NCBI RefSeq assembly: GCF_020360975.1
Contig: NW_025408675.1
Location: forward strand, 744,001-808,000
From: Hirsutella rhossiliensis
Lineage: Eukaryota; Ascomycota; Sordariomycetes; Hypocreales; Ophiocordycipitaceae
Direction: 5' to 3'
Length of the DNA: 64,000 bases
Below the pieces are notes generated by a model. The model was not told where the DNA came from and ran no database searches. It saw nothing but the letters and a program-made list of their open reading frames with translations. Both the position numbers and the translations under genes were made by a program. Below are positions 10,892 to 22,300 of the stretch, one piece after another. The first letter of the stretch is position 1. Each line of letters starts with the position of its first letter.

Positions 10892-12056
10892 CTAGTAGCC
10901 ATTCATGGCCATTCGTTGCGAGCTGCGGCTCAGTTCACGGTCAGCAGCGGGGCTAATGGGTCGGCTGCTCCCGCCGCCGTGCGCGCTGCTCTCCTTGAGG
11001 GCCAGCAGCTGTTTCGCGCGGAAGGTTTCATAGTGGGTCTGCGACGTGGTCTCGATAAGATCCTGCAGGTGGGTTCGAAGCAGGAAGTTGCGCAGGTAGA
11101 CGAATTCGCAATGGTTCTCGTCCTCGACATTGATGACGCCCCACCTGTTTTGGCGGCCACGGACTTGCTGGCCGTTGACGATGATGGACTTTTCAGACCC
11201 GACAACGGCAAAGGGTACAAGGCTCTGCTCGGATTAGTAAGGGTCCGAGCTGGGCGTTGGGTAGACGGCTCACCTTGATCTTGCCGTTCAAGGCACGCTC
11301 CTCCTCGTCAAATTCTTCATTGTCGTAGGGGAACATCTTGAGGTTGTGGAAGGCAAACTCCTCCTTGATGCGCTCCTTGAAGGCCAGGCGCTCATCGGCG
11401 GTGAGTGTGTCAGCCTTGGCGATGACGGGCACGACGTTGACAACATCCGAGAGCTTCTTCAAGACGACAATATCGATAGGCTTGAGGGAGTGGCCGGATG
11501 GCTGGATGAAGAAGAGGCAGCAGTGGATGCGAGTGTCCTGGATGTAGCGCTCGCGCTGGGCCGTGAGCTCCTTGCGCAGGTAAGCGGAGTGCTGATCCTT
11601 TATGTACTTGACGATGGGATCCCAGCATCGGTCGTTGTTGACGAGGTCACCGTAGCCGGGGGTGTCGACGATGTTAAGCCTCAGTCGGACGCCGTTCTCC
11701 TCAATGATGTTGGAAACGGCCTGGATCTCGGTGGTGGAGCGGATTGGCTCGTCGGGCTGCAGGCGACCCTTGGAGTCGATGAGGTGCGAGGCGAAGATGG
11801 TGTTGATCAAGGTGGACTTGCCCAGCCCAGTCTGGCCTGCACGGTTGGCGAGGTTAGCACGTTGTCACGAAAGCCAAAGCTCGACAAGATTGGTGGCGGC
11901 GGCGGCTGGGGCCGACCCAAGGCAGGGTGTCATACCGACGCAGATGACGTTGAACTGGAAGCCGCGCTTCAACAGCTTCTTCTCGATCTGGGTCGTGATG
12001 CTGTCAAAGCCGACGTGGCTGTTGGGCACCATGGTGCTCGGAGGCATGGTCGCCAT
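10892..12056 (-). CDS. cdc10: Septin, CDC10 class
   Basis: Three minus-strand exons, 12056-11936, 11836-11274 and 11224-10892, encode 338 aa. Introns are 99 nt (GTATGA, GCTAAC, GTGCAG) and 49 nt (GTGAGC, ACTAAT, GAGCAG). The N-terminus SHVGFDSITTQIEKKLLKRG is the polybasic start typical of CDC10 septins. The P-loop GQTGLGKS is at residues 41-48, DTPGYGD at 98-104 and AKAD at 180-183, followed by the septin-unique region with GRQNRWGVINVED and HLQDLIETTS. The C-terminus is short and Ser-rich without a long coiled coil, as in CDC10 (AspD of Aspergillus) and unlike CDC3/11/12. It would form hetero-oligomeric filaments at septation and branching sites. The first exon ends inside the glycine codon of the P-loop. 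Confidence 0.95.
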
Positions 12057-12813
12057 TTTCGCCGTGCGAATTGGGGCGGTCGCAGGGGACTCAAAAAAGG
12101 AGGCGGAGGATAGTGGATAAGTAGAGAGAGAATATTCTCTCTGGCCTATTCCAAGAAAGACTGGAGGACAGGTATCGCGGGAAACTGATGCCTGAGTCGC
12201 CGCGAATGGGACGGGGACTGAAGCCGTTGCAAACTGATGAAGCTGGACAAGGCACGGTTGACAGGTCGAGACGAAGTGCCGCGGAGTCGAAGGGGACGGG
12301 GAGGTAACTTTTTGGGGATGGGGGGCGAGGCACAGGCCAGTTGGCCCCCCTGTCCACCCGTGCCTGGCAATTATTAGGTGGCCACCACGGGCAATTTGGC
12401 AGGTGCAGGGTCTGATGAGAAAGGGGCACGGTGCAGCGGCGGCGTGTAGCGCGAGGTACCTGTGCCACGTGAAGGCGCGCGCAGAGGTACCTCGCACAAA
12501 CAGCGAAAACCCGGGCTGCCTTTTCTGGAGCTGGCCATTGGCCAAGCCCCCGGTCCGTGCGCTGCGGGCCTGCCATTGGCCTGCGGGCTGCAGACCTCTT
12601 GAAGAAGGATTGGATAGCTGCGGTCCGAGATTTTGCCCTTTGAGACAACGCCATCGGCCTCTTTGGCGACAGCCTGCATTGCTCAACACAGCCTTCAGTC
12701 TGGCCTTGGCGAGCGCGTCCGACCCGCGCCAGCGCCTCTATCAAGATTTTCTGCCGTAGCCCAAGGCGACCGACCGAACTCAGCGGCATCAAGCGCCGCC
12801 CCGAGCCATCGCC
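12057..12813. other. Divergent promoter region (cdc10 / mrpl32)
   Basis: This is shared upstream sequence of two divergent genes. Long frames overlap here on both strands, but none matches a family and none has consistent start context, so I call no gene. Confidence 0.6.
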
Positions 12814-13246
12814 ATGGCCGCCGTCACGGCCTCCGTCATGTCCCGGCTGGCTTTCCCGACGACAGTCGCCTCCTCCCGATGGTCAATATTCTGCTCCCGA
12901 ATCTTCAGTCCGCGGCTGCTCGCCCCCCTCTCCATCGCCATACCCGGTGTCAGCCTCAACCTGCCGACCCTGGATGATATCTGGGAGTCGGTATTGCGAG
13001 CAGTGCCCAAGAAGAAGACGTCACATTCCCGGAAGAGGCATCGACAAATGGCGGGCAAGGCTCTTGAGGATGTCAACGGCCTATGTACCTGCCCTGGCTG
13101 CGGAGAGATCAAGCGGACGCATCGGCTGTGTCAAAAATGTCTCGAGGGTACGAAGCTGCAGGTGATATGATGATTCGGCACTAATTGGCTATGCAGACAT
13201 GAGGAGAATATGGCGCGAGGACTACCCAGAGCAGAAGCCGTTTTGA
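12814..13246 (+). CDS. mrpl32: Mitochondrial large-subunit ribosomal protein bL32m
   Basis: Two exons, 12814-13147 and 13197-13246, joined over a 49-nt intron (GTACGA, CACTAAT, ATGCAG), encode 127 aa. Without splicing the frame runs into a premature stop at 13168 with an atypical tail; splicing restores DMRRIWREDYPE, which resembles the usual end of bL32m. Residues 1-60 are Arg/Ser/Ala-rich with few acidic residues, an import sequence. The mature part begins near VPKKKTSHSRKRHRQM (residues 64-79). Four cysteines, 93-x2-96 and 106-x2-109, form the zinc site. The protein is part of the 54S mitoribosomal subunit. Confidence 0.95.
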
Positions 13247-13757
13247 AGGCAAACGACGAGGCGAGAAAGGGACACTTGTGGGCTTGAATCAAATTTGCGC
13301 AATGCCAGACCTGCCAGTTCATGCATGCTACCGGCGTTTGGTTCGGCTGGGTCGTGTGTGTGTATTATAGAAGAAAGAAAGAAAACGAGATGCCTCATTC
13401 AGGCTTCTTGGCGGCTTCCAACTGAAAGCCGCATCGCCGAGAGTAAGGCGTAGCTCAAGGGCCCGAACATCGTGTGTCATGTCAGCATGCTGAATACCGT
13501 TCAGAGCCGTTGCTAGCGTGGCTTTGGCCTTCATTAAGCGAAATCGATGGATTGTAGTGCCAGGGCTTGATTAATGTTGAGAGGCAACGTGCCGTGCTGC
13601 GAATAGTTTTCTGAATGCCTTGGGCAAAAAGGCGGCTTTGGCTGGGTTTGCGACATCTCAAGTACCCCACCTGCATCGACTGCACGGTCAAGCCGTCACT
13701 CCAGCACACACAACTCTCGCTGTTGCAGCCGGCCAATCTCGTTCCCGGCGCTCAATC
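13247..13757. other. Intergenic region, mrpl32 to ski8
   Basis: mrpl32 3' region and ski8 upstream sequence. I see no gene or repeat here. Confidence 0.6.
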
Positions 13758-14879
13758 ATGGTAGGAAATTTGGTGGCGCAGAGCTTCAAGGGCCGTGAGC
13801 TTACGGAAATCCGCAGTCAAAGCAGTACTTGACCACGCATACCGTGGACGACGGTCGGGCTCCTCAAATCCTGCTCTCACTCGACCTCAAAGCTTACTGG
13901 CCTACAGCCCATATCACGGACATTTTCGCCTTGGCGACGACCCCCAGAGCAGTTTTGTCGGCGAGCGGGTCGTCGACTCTTCACATCCACGACACCACTG
14001 ATCCCAGCTTCCCCTTGAAGCAGTCCATTTCCGACGCCCACAAGCTGGGCTGCCACCACCTCTGCACCTCGAGAAATGGTAAGGTCGCCGCCAGTGCCGG
14101 GTTCGGCGGCGAGGTCAAGATCTGGGCTCTGAACCAGGACACTGGAGAGTGGCTCGGCGCTGGCGAGATCACGGGCTCATCGGCCAAGGCGGGCGAGGCG
14201 TGGGCGCTGGCCCTGAGCGAGGACGGCGCCTATCTCGCTGTGACGACAAACGATGGCCGGATCAATGTCTGGGACATCCAGGGCGAGAAGAAATCCAAGG
14301 TCCAAGAGTACGAGACCGGCAGTGCCGGGTCTGGTAGCTTTGGCATGTGCGTCGACCTGAGCGGCGACGGCAAGTTCACTGCCAGCGGCCACCAGAATGG
14401 TGCTGTCTACATCTTCAACAACGAGACTGGACGAATCCTTTACTCGCTGTCGGGTAACTCTCGCTCTCGATTCCACGGCAGATCCGACGGCGCTAATGCT
14501 CTACGCAGGTCTGGCCAAGCCCGTCCGAGCCGTGGCCTTTTCCCCAGGCAGCAGTCGGCTGGCGGCAGCGGGCGACGCGGGCATCATCGCCCTCTACGAC
14601 ATGAAGCACGGAGAGCACGTAGGGAACCTCACGGGCCACTCGTCTTGGATCACGACCATTGACTGGAGCCACACGGGAGAATACCTGCTCAGTGGGTCGA
14701 TGGACGGCAAGGTCAAAGTGTGGTCAATCGAGCGGAGCGCCTGTGTCGCCACCCACAGCGAGACGGACAAGTCGCTATGGGCTGCGAAGTGGCTCCCCAA
14801 GACGGGGAAGAGCGAGATGTTTTGCACAGCCGGGGCCAACAGGAGCATTTCGTTCTATCGGGAGGCAACCGGCGGTTAG
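13758..14879 (+). CDS. ski8: WD40 protein Ski8/Rec14 (Ski complex, meiotic recombination)
   Basis: Exons 13758-13760, 13817-14453 and 14509-14879 encode 336 aa. The first coding exon is just the ATG, followed by a 56-nt intron (GTAGGA ... CCGCAG) and then SKQYLTTHTVDD, the expected Ski8 N-terminus. The second intron is 55 nt (GTAACT, GCTAAT, CGCAG). Seven WD-type blades can be read, including VKIWAL, INVWDI, AVYIFN, IIALYDM, VKVWSI and a last SISFYRE. The C-terminal blades AGDAGIIALYDMKHGEHVGNLTGH and SGSMDGKVKVWS are typical of Ski8/Rec14/WDR61. The protein scaffolds the Ski2-Ski3-Ski8 exosome cofactor and, in meiosis, binds Spo11. No initiator ATG exists in the long exon, which supports the microexon. 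Confidence 0.93.
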
Positions 14880-15381
14880 GCGCCGGCGATTTGGGGGCAG
14901 AGGGTGCTCGCTAGCACTTTGCTTTCATTTGGCGACCTGCTCGACACAACGAAGTCACTGTGCCATTTTTCCTTCATGGTGAAGATGACGTTGGCACTGG
15001 GCAGCTAGAATCGTCAGGTCCAAGGGACTTGAATTGCCACGCAAAGTCAATGTCAAGCCTTCTCTGCCTCGTCGACTCGTCGAGCTGCTCGTAATCTTGT
15101 GAGGTGGGCCGGTGTGGATGTTCTGCTTCACGTGACCTCGTTCCAGGCTCGCGTTGCCCCGCCAAACTCGGCGGTTCGCAACTTGTCGCATCTTCGTCAT
15201 CACATTGACTACTGCCCAACCTGGAATTCGCCCGTGAATTAGCCAAACATCACCTCAAGAACAAGTACAACCTCAAATCGACTTTTCACATCTTCTAACC
15301 CCAAGACTGATTCATATTTACATTTCGGCTGCTCCGTATTCCTTCACTTTTGCATCTTCAACCCCACATCTGCAGCCAACC
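14880..15381. other. Intergenic region, ski8 to cdm1
   Basis: ski8 3' region and cdm1 promoter. No gene is supported. Confidence 0.6.
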
Positions 15382-16043
15382 ATGCCTCCAACCAGAAGGA
15401 CCACTGGGGGTGCCCGCGCCCACCCCGGGCCTGTTAGGGGGCAATCGACAATCAGCTTCTCCGGCAAAGTGACCAAGAGCGTGCCGACGGACGCGAAAAA
15501 GGCCGTCGTCTCTCCGAGCGTCGCCAAAATCGCGGAGCCCGAAACAGCCGCATCGCCTGCTGAGGATATCGAGGTCGAGGAGTCGGATGTGGCCGACGAG
15601 GCGGGACCCGAGTTGCATGAGGAAATAATTCCGGACAAGACCGAGGCCGAGGCGCAGGCGGAGGAGATTAGCGATGCGCAGATCAACAAGTACTGGAAGG
15701 CGGTCGAGAGTCAGCGCAAGGCGCCGAGAGTGCACCAGGAGGACCTGGACGTGAGCGAGATGGTCCTGCGCTATTTTGACGTAAGCTCTCAGTACGGGGT
15801 GAGTCGCCATTACCACTTTCTGCCTTTTCTTCGCTCCACAGTGGATTAACAAGTTGCTTGCCCCTCCACCAGCCGTGCATCGGACTCGACCGCATGAAGC
15901 GATGGCAGAGAGCCGAGCGCCTCGGACTAAACCCCCCGATTGAGGTTCTAGCGGTGTTGCTGAAGGAGGACAAGAAGGGCACGAGGGATATCGAGACGGC
16001 GCAGATGGATAAGATCCTCAGCTCCATCGCTGTGAGCGCCTGA
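15382..16043 (+). CDS. cdm1: DNA polymerase delta subunit 4 (Cdm1/POLD4)
   Basis: Two exons, 15382-15798 and 15873-16043, with a 74-nt intron (GGG|GTGAGT, TTAAC, CACCAG) encode 195 aa. The intron falls inside the diagnostic block, reconstituting FDVSSQYG-PCIGLDRMKRWQRA followed by LGLNPP, which matches the C-terminal domain of p12/Cdm1. An earlier GTAAGC at 15781 is an alternative donor but would break this block. The N-terminal part is an acidic disordered linker, and QSTISFSGKVTK near residues 21-32 resembles the N-terminal PCNA-interaction region of the family, though it is not a canonical PIP box. The protein stabilises the polymerase delta holoenzyme in the nucleus. Confidence 0.93.
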
Positions 16044-16339
16044 TGGATCGGAGACCTTGATGAGTGAATGCGGTTTTCGGTGTTCTGCGGTGCTTGGGGC
16101 TACTGAGGCGTTGGCGGGGTTGCAGTTTTCTGGAAGAAATGTGTCTCGAACGACGGGCGGCAGCATGTTTGCTGTGGTTGCAAGACATCTCGCGGAATCC
16201 ATCGTCTAGCTTGGCTAGCCCAGATTGTCAAGGACGAACACCAAGGCGGTCTGCGTGCGCTCAAACTGGGACTGCTGACATGATTGAGTATCCGAGCTTC
16301 CAAGGATCTAGCAATGAAGTATGCGAGCCTCTAAAAATT

Positions 16340-17632
16340 CTAATACCATATGCTCCGCGTTCTATGATGGGGTATTTCCCCCCGGCCCTGTTCCTCTAGC
16401 TCTTTCATCTTATCGTACAGGAAGAAGTCAATCAGGATCGCGTTGACATGCGTCCCGGGATGCTGTCTCAAGATTTCTCTACGAATCATCTCGACGCACC
16501 ATATGCTACACGCTGCGACCTGTCAGAAACTGCATTCTGCGTTCGGGGGGGAAGACCAACCTCTCAGCTGCACCTCCCAGCTAGCCCCGCTCTCCAGCAG
16601 CCGTTTGTCTTTGATGGCGGCACTCAGGGACGGACAGCAGTACAAGGCGCCCATGGAGATGAGGATCTGGGGCACGCGGTAGTCGGCAAACATTGTGATC
16701 TTGTCGATGTCTCGGAACTTGCCCCACGACTCGCCCTGGAAGCAGGCCCAGAGGTCGGCGACGAGGATCTGGGCGCGCTTCAGAAAGCGGACGGGCTTGT
16801 GTCTCTCGTTGAAGGTGTGCTCATCGCGGAAGCACGAAAAGTCGTGCGCCAGCAGGTTGACGAGGCGCGCTGCGCTGCCGCCGGCGGCAGAGACGACGTT
16901 AATGAAGGAAGAGTCGTACCGCTGGAAGTCGAGTTGGGTTAGACTGCTGTTAAGTTGGAAGAGGGCGGGCGCAAGAGTCACCTCGTAGAGAACCTGGCCG
17001 CTTTCTCTCAGGCAGGCCAGGCGCTCTTGTAGCATGGGCATCTCCTCATCCGTGCACGATCTGAAGACGTGGCGCAGGGTCTCGAGGTTGCACTCGTCCT
17101 CGTTTTGCCAGAAATGAGGAGCCGTTATGGGAATGTCTTTGCATAGGGGCGTCAGAATCGGAGTGGCAAAACAAGCCAGGGAAGGTGCGAGAGCTGGCAG
17201 GGGGGAAGTGGGCCACCGACCGTCGTCCAGGGCTCGCTGGAGGGCAGCGACAAGACTCCAGTAGCCCGTCCACTGCTTGCCGCGATAGTCGACGGCGAAG
17301 CACTCGTCATCCGGGAGCTCGGACCAAAAGGAAAAGTTGAGCAGGTCCATGGTGAAGATGAAGGCGACCGTCTGCTCGTCCTTTGCCTGCGGGTGCAGCT
17401 GGTGTTCGGACCAGGTAGCCGTCGAGTAGTGCGTCTGCTGCATCTGGGCGTAGATTGTCTCTGCGGCGGCCTTGGTGGAGCGCATGTCGATGGCGACGTC
17501 GACGCCGTTGTCGTAGACATACTCTGCGCCCTCGAGGACGCCCGTCTCGGGCTCCTTGTGGATGGCTAGCTTGCCCTGGAGGTGGTTGCGGAGGAGGTCG
17601 AGAAGCTCGAGGTCCACTTCATCGTCAGACAT
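16340..17632 (-). CDS. qng1: Queuosine 5'-phosphate N-glycosylase (queuosine salvage, Qng1/DUF2419)
   Basis: Two minus-strand exons, 17632-16561 and 16512-16340, encode 414 aa across a 48-nt intron (GTTGGT donor, CTGAC branch site, CGCAG acceptor). Without splicing the protein ends in an unrelated tail; splicing gives RACSIWCVEMIRREI, then VNAILIDFFLYD and the C-terminal PHHRTRSIWY, which fits this family. Earlier blocks are FIFTMDLLNFSFWSE, then a Q/W-rich stretch around YRGKQWTGYWSL, and DYRVPQILISMG. The enzyme releases queuine from queuosine 5'-monophosphate so that the base can be inserted in tRNA. The donor is a little unusual (GTTGGT). It is the last gene before the transposon block. 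Confidence 0.93.
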
Positions 17633-17897
17633 GGCGAGCGCACGCGCTGCCGCTTGGAAGGAGTGGAAGTTGCAGCGTCACGTTGAAGGTTTGAGGAGTG
17701 AAGTCTGAAGAGTGCCTACCCAACAGGTAGTGAGTTGTCTGACCTATTCTCCGGAATCGGACCTGTAATTAGATTGGTGGGGCGTCGTGGCGGGGCGCTG
17801 TGGCGGGACATTTTATAACGCTGTCAGGTATAGATAGATAACTGTTAGAGTAGAGAGAAAAAGTAATTATAATACGCGTTATTATTAAGAGTATTAC
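17633..17897. other. Border between gene-rich and RIP-mutated DNA
   Basis: The qng1 promoter is GC-rich up to about 17820; composition then switches within about 50 bp to AT-rich sequence poor in CpA/TpG. No gene is visible. Confidence 0.8.
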
Positions 17898-18272
17898 TAT
17901 TTGCCTAAGACTAAATCTCTATTTAGCTAATACTAGCAGAGGCGGGGTACCTTAATATCTCGCACTAATATCTTATAAGTGTAATTTTTTTACTATTCTT
18001 TTAGCGAAAAATCCCTAAAAACCCCTAGATAACTAGCTCTAACTACGAAATAGCGTAATTACTCGAGCGCCCGAGCTAGTAGGGGAGGGGTCCCCCTTAG
18101 GGAGGGGCCCTACTATAGGGGTTTACCCCCGCGCAAGGTAAGCGCGACGTATAAGATAAGTACTTTAAGATACTTAAGATGTTTCTTTAATAACTAAGAC
18201 GTAATATAGCTAATTAAAAGAGGCGATTTTAAGAGACTCTTAGCTAAATAAAGATTTAGTCTTAAGTAAATA
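17898..18272. mobile_element. 375-bp inverted-repeat element (MITE-like), RIP-mutated
   Basis: A 33-bp terminal inverted repeat (left 17898-17930, right 18240-18272, mismatches all transitions) frames this element. The 12-bp direct repeat taagagtattac flanks it (17886-17897 and 18274-18285, with one extra A on the right), as expected for a target duplication. The interior has no coding capacity and contains a GC-rich palindromic patch (about 18076-18135). The long duplication suggests a Mutator-like class, but that is inference. Confidence 0.7.
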
Positions 18273-18285
18273 ATAAGAGTATTAC

Positions 18286-19082
18286 TAACTATATATATAT
18301 ATATATTACTATTTATAAGGGTATTTACCCTTAGTATAGGTCTAGGTATTAGCTTAGACTTTAGCCGATAGCGTTATAGGGTAAGGTAGGCTATATATAT
18401 AAATATATATTTAGTAGTAATAGGCGTAGTATATAGTTAGATCCTATATAGCTTATTATTATAATATAATAAAAGGTACCTATAGTATAACCTTTTACCT
18501 ACCTTATAATAGTATAAGCTATCTTTATATTAGACCTAATATTAAAACTTTAGTAGTACTAGCTAAGGTAGTAGTAGTAGTAGTAGCTATTATAAGAAGA
18601 AGCTTAGTATTAATAGCTATAATAATAAGTAAAAGAGCTATACTAGTAATACTTATAAGAAGAGGCCTAGTAGTAATAGGATAAATAAGCTTAATTTATA
18701 AAGCTATTTTACTAGATATTATAAGACCTAGACTAATAAGTAACCTTATACTAGATCCTTAATACCCTCTTAACGCTAGCTTTAATAAATACGCCCCTTA
18801 CTACTAAGAGGTTAAAGCGCGAGGCGGCCTTTAGTAGATAGAAGCTACTACCTTAGCTTACCTAAGATAGTAAGCTAAAAACCTTTTACTTTTTCCTTAA
18901 CCGCTTAATAGTAAAATACTATATTAATAAGAAATAAGGCCTTAATAATTATAAGGAAATAGCTTAGTTCTTACTCCTTTATATATTACTAAAGCCTTAA
19001 ATATAGTAAGTAGTAAGCTTCTAAGAGTAAAGCGGTCTTAAGGGAATAAAAGACCTTTAAGTATTCTTTAACTATTTAATCT
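18286..19082 (+). mobile_element. Gypsy family C, copy C1, left part (gag region)
   Basis: From about 18602 this matches C2 (44730-44785 and 45353-45780) at nucleotide level apart from transitions. It is the left half of the C1 copy, interrupted by element A at the duplicated aatct (19078-19082). Frames are destroyed by TAA/TAG. The part 18286-18600 has no counterpart that I could find in the window and may be upstream C sequence. Confidence 0.65.
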
Positions 19083-19339
19083 TATAAGAGCGCTACTAAG
19101 AGGTACGGGCTAATAAAGCACTTAGGTATATAGTACTAATATATCGGTAGGGTATCGGTAGGGAATCGTGCCTACCCCGCTCGTATATTATAGACTACTT
19201 ACTACTCCGACTAAAGAGGAGAAATCCCTCTTCTTATAAGCTTTAGTCTTATAACGAGGAGAATATAATATATATAGCATAGTACCTCTAGCTATCTCTA
19301 CTACCTAACTAATTATACTATAATATATATTCCCTTATA
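19083..19339 (+). repeat. Left LTR of element A (257 bp)
   Basis: Same length as the right LTR (34473-34729) and as both LTRs of A' in inverted orientation. Differences between copies are transitions. Confidence 0.93.
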
Positions 19340-22300
19340 ATTTCTAAAGCTTCCCTTTTTAATTACTTAGTAAAGATAGCTACTTAAAAAAGACTATATA
19401 ACGCTCTTATAGCGCGACGTAGTAGTTAACTAGTTAAGGCCTCTTTATTACGTATATTAAGTATTTACTTAAGAGATAAAGAATAGGAAGATATATCCTT
19501 AGAATAGACCCTTACTATAGATAGCGTTATAACTATATTAAAGATATCGCTACTTATAAGTATAAGATAACTATCTTATAAAGAAAAGCTTATAGCCCTA
19601 TAAGCGCGCGTTAAGGAGCTAAAGGAGACGAAACGCTTATAAGATCGCGTTATATAATTAAAGGAGGAAATTACTAAACGTATTAATACTATCGCTATCT
19701 ATTTAGGGAAGTATCGACGGTCCTACTCCCTTAAATCGGATAGTAGTCGCGGTAGTAAGGTTAAGATTAAAAATATCGCTTAATTATCTTAACCTACTAA
19801 TATATAGAAACGTCTAGACTAGACTTATAATTTAAAGGACGCCTTTAAGGTAGCGCTTAAACGTTTTCGTCGCGATAAAATAAAGATCCTTTATATAGTA
19901 GATTATATATATAGCGACTATAAAGTAAGATAGCGCTAATACCTTAAAGAATAAACGTTAATCGACTAAACTAAATATAGTATAAATTAAGTATACTTTA
20001 AAAAATAAATACTTATCTTAATTAAGAATACTATAAATAAGGAGATACTATTAGCGATATAATTAAAAGAGGCTCGCTAATAAGAAAGCTAGTCCTTCTT
20101 AGAGTTTAGCTTATACCTTAACTCCTTAAAGAGGTATTTTAAACGCTTATTAAAAAAGGCGCGTACTCTTATGTTTTTTACTAAGCTAAAGCTATAACTT
20201 TAAGACTAAATTAACTTTTATTTAATACCTATTTATACTTACTAATAGGAAGAGCTTATATAAGTCGCTTAATAATATTAAGATACTACTATTAATAAGA
20301 AGTAATATATTAATACTACTTTTACCCTTAAAAGAACTAAGAATAAAAATAGTACTATACCCTAAGGTAGTATATATAGGGGGAGGAATTAAAGAGGCCG
20401 ATAAGCTAGGCCGAATTATTAAGGAAATACTACCGATTTAACTAATAACTAATAAGCTAACGATATACTTATTAAGGGCTAAACTAAAGGACGTTATTAA
20501 AAAAGACGATCTTTTACTTAATTAAGAATTATATATTTCTAATATAATAAGCTAGGATACCTATTTATAGAATATATTAATTCTTCAAAGGTAGAAACCT
20601 TAGTAAAGACTCTTAGACTTAATACTATAAAATAAGGAAAAGGTAAGATATTAAGGTAAACGCCTCTCCCTTAGTAAACTTAATACTTATAAGATAGTTA
20701 CTTAAAACTCTTATAATAATATTAAAGTAAAACCCTACTAAAGTCCTTATATACTTAGATACTTATAATACTATTAACCTTATAAACGTATACTTTACTT
20801 AATAGTAGGGATTACTATAAGTAGCGCTATTATACTTTAAGTTATTAAGGCTTAATAATAATAAGGTAAGAGAGTATAAAGTATAGTTAGTGCCGCTTTA
20901 AATAATAAATATAAAGGGTACTAAAAAGATAATTACTTATTTCTATATTAATACTAATAAGTTAACGCTAAATAATTAAGTATTAATCCTTTTATTAATT
21001 ACTACCTTAGAGGATAAATATATTTATATTATCTTATAGAAATAATAGTAGTAGTTTAAGTATTAATTAAGTAGCGAAACCTTATAAAATCCCTATAGAT
21101 TCCTTTAGGAATATAAAAATAAGGTAAGGGTATATATAATAGCGCTTAATCTTAAGCTAATCTCGCTATTAAATAAAGATAAGGATAAAGGGATTTTATA
21201 GGAAGAATAGGCTAAAATCCTACTAACTCTTTACTAGTTTAAAGATACCTTCTTAGCTAATAAATCTAACTTACTATTAGCTAAAAAAGGAACGGATTAC
21301 TTAATTAATTTAATCCTTAATATAGAACCCCTTTATAGACTAATTTACTTTTTATTATAAAGAGAACTCTAAGTATTATACGACTAGATCTAAGATATAA
21401 TAAGAAGGAAAATAATCTAAGAGTTAAAGAGCCTAGCTAAGGCGCTTATCTTTTTTATTTTAAAAAAAGATAGTACCTTACGGCTATATATAGACTACTA
21501 AGGACTTAACTAAGTTATATAAAAGAATTAGTACTTTTTACCCTTTATTTTAAAGATTATTAATTATTATTAAGGAGCTAAGTATTTTTCTAAGATTAAT
21601 ATATAAAATATATATTAATATATTCGAATTTAGGAAGGAGATAAATAAAAGACCGCTTTCTAAATATATTATAGATATTTTAAATACTTAGTAATGCCTT
21701 TTAGACTTATTAATATACTAGCTATATTTTAAAGCTATATCTATTAAGCGCTTAAGGGGCTCGTAGATATAATCTATATAGTTTACCTTAATAATATCCT
21801 TATATACTTTAAAATAAGAAAAGAATATACTAAATACTTAAAATAAGTAATAAAAAGGTTAAGGGCTATAGAGCTTTATATAAAACTATTAAAGTATATC
21901 TTCTATTAATAGTTAGTTAAGTTCCTTAGGTTTATTTTATTTATTAATAAGGTATTAATAGACCCTTAATAAGTAAAGGTAATAGCTTAATAGCCTAAAC
22001 TTATAACCTACTATAATATTTAGGTTTTTCTTAGGTTTTATAATTTTTACTAACGATTTATATATAGGTACTTAGGAGTTATAGCGCCCTTAACTATATT
22101 ACTAAAGAGGAGTAAGAATAGGAAGAAGCTAGGGAGTATAAAGCTAAACCTTATTAAAAGGGCAGCGTTTTAAGCTCTTAAGGATACTTTTTAAGGAGCC
22201 CTACTCCTTTAATATTACGATTTAAAAAGATATATTTATATTAAAATAGATATATTATAATTCGTAATAATAAGGATTATCTCTTAACTTAATAATAAAG

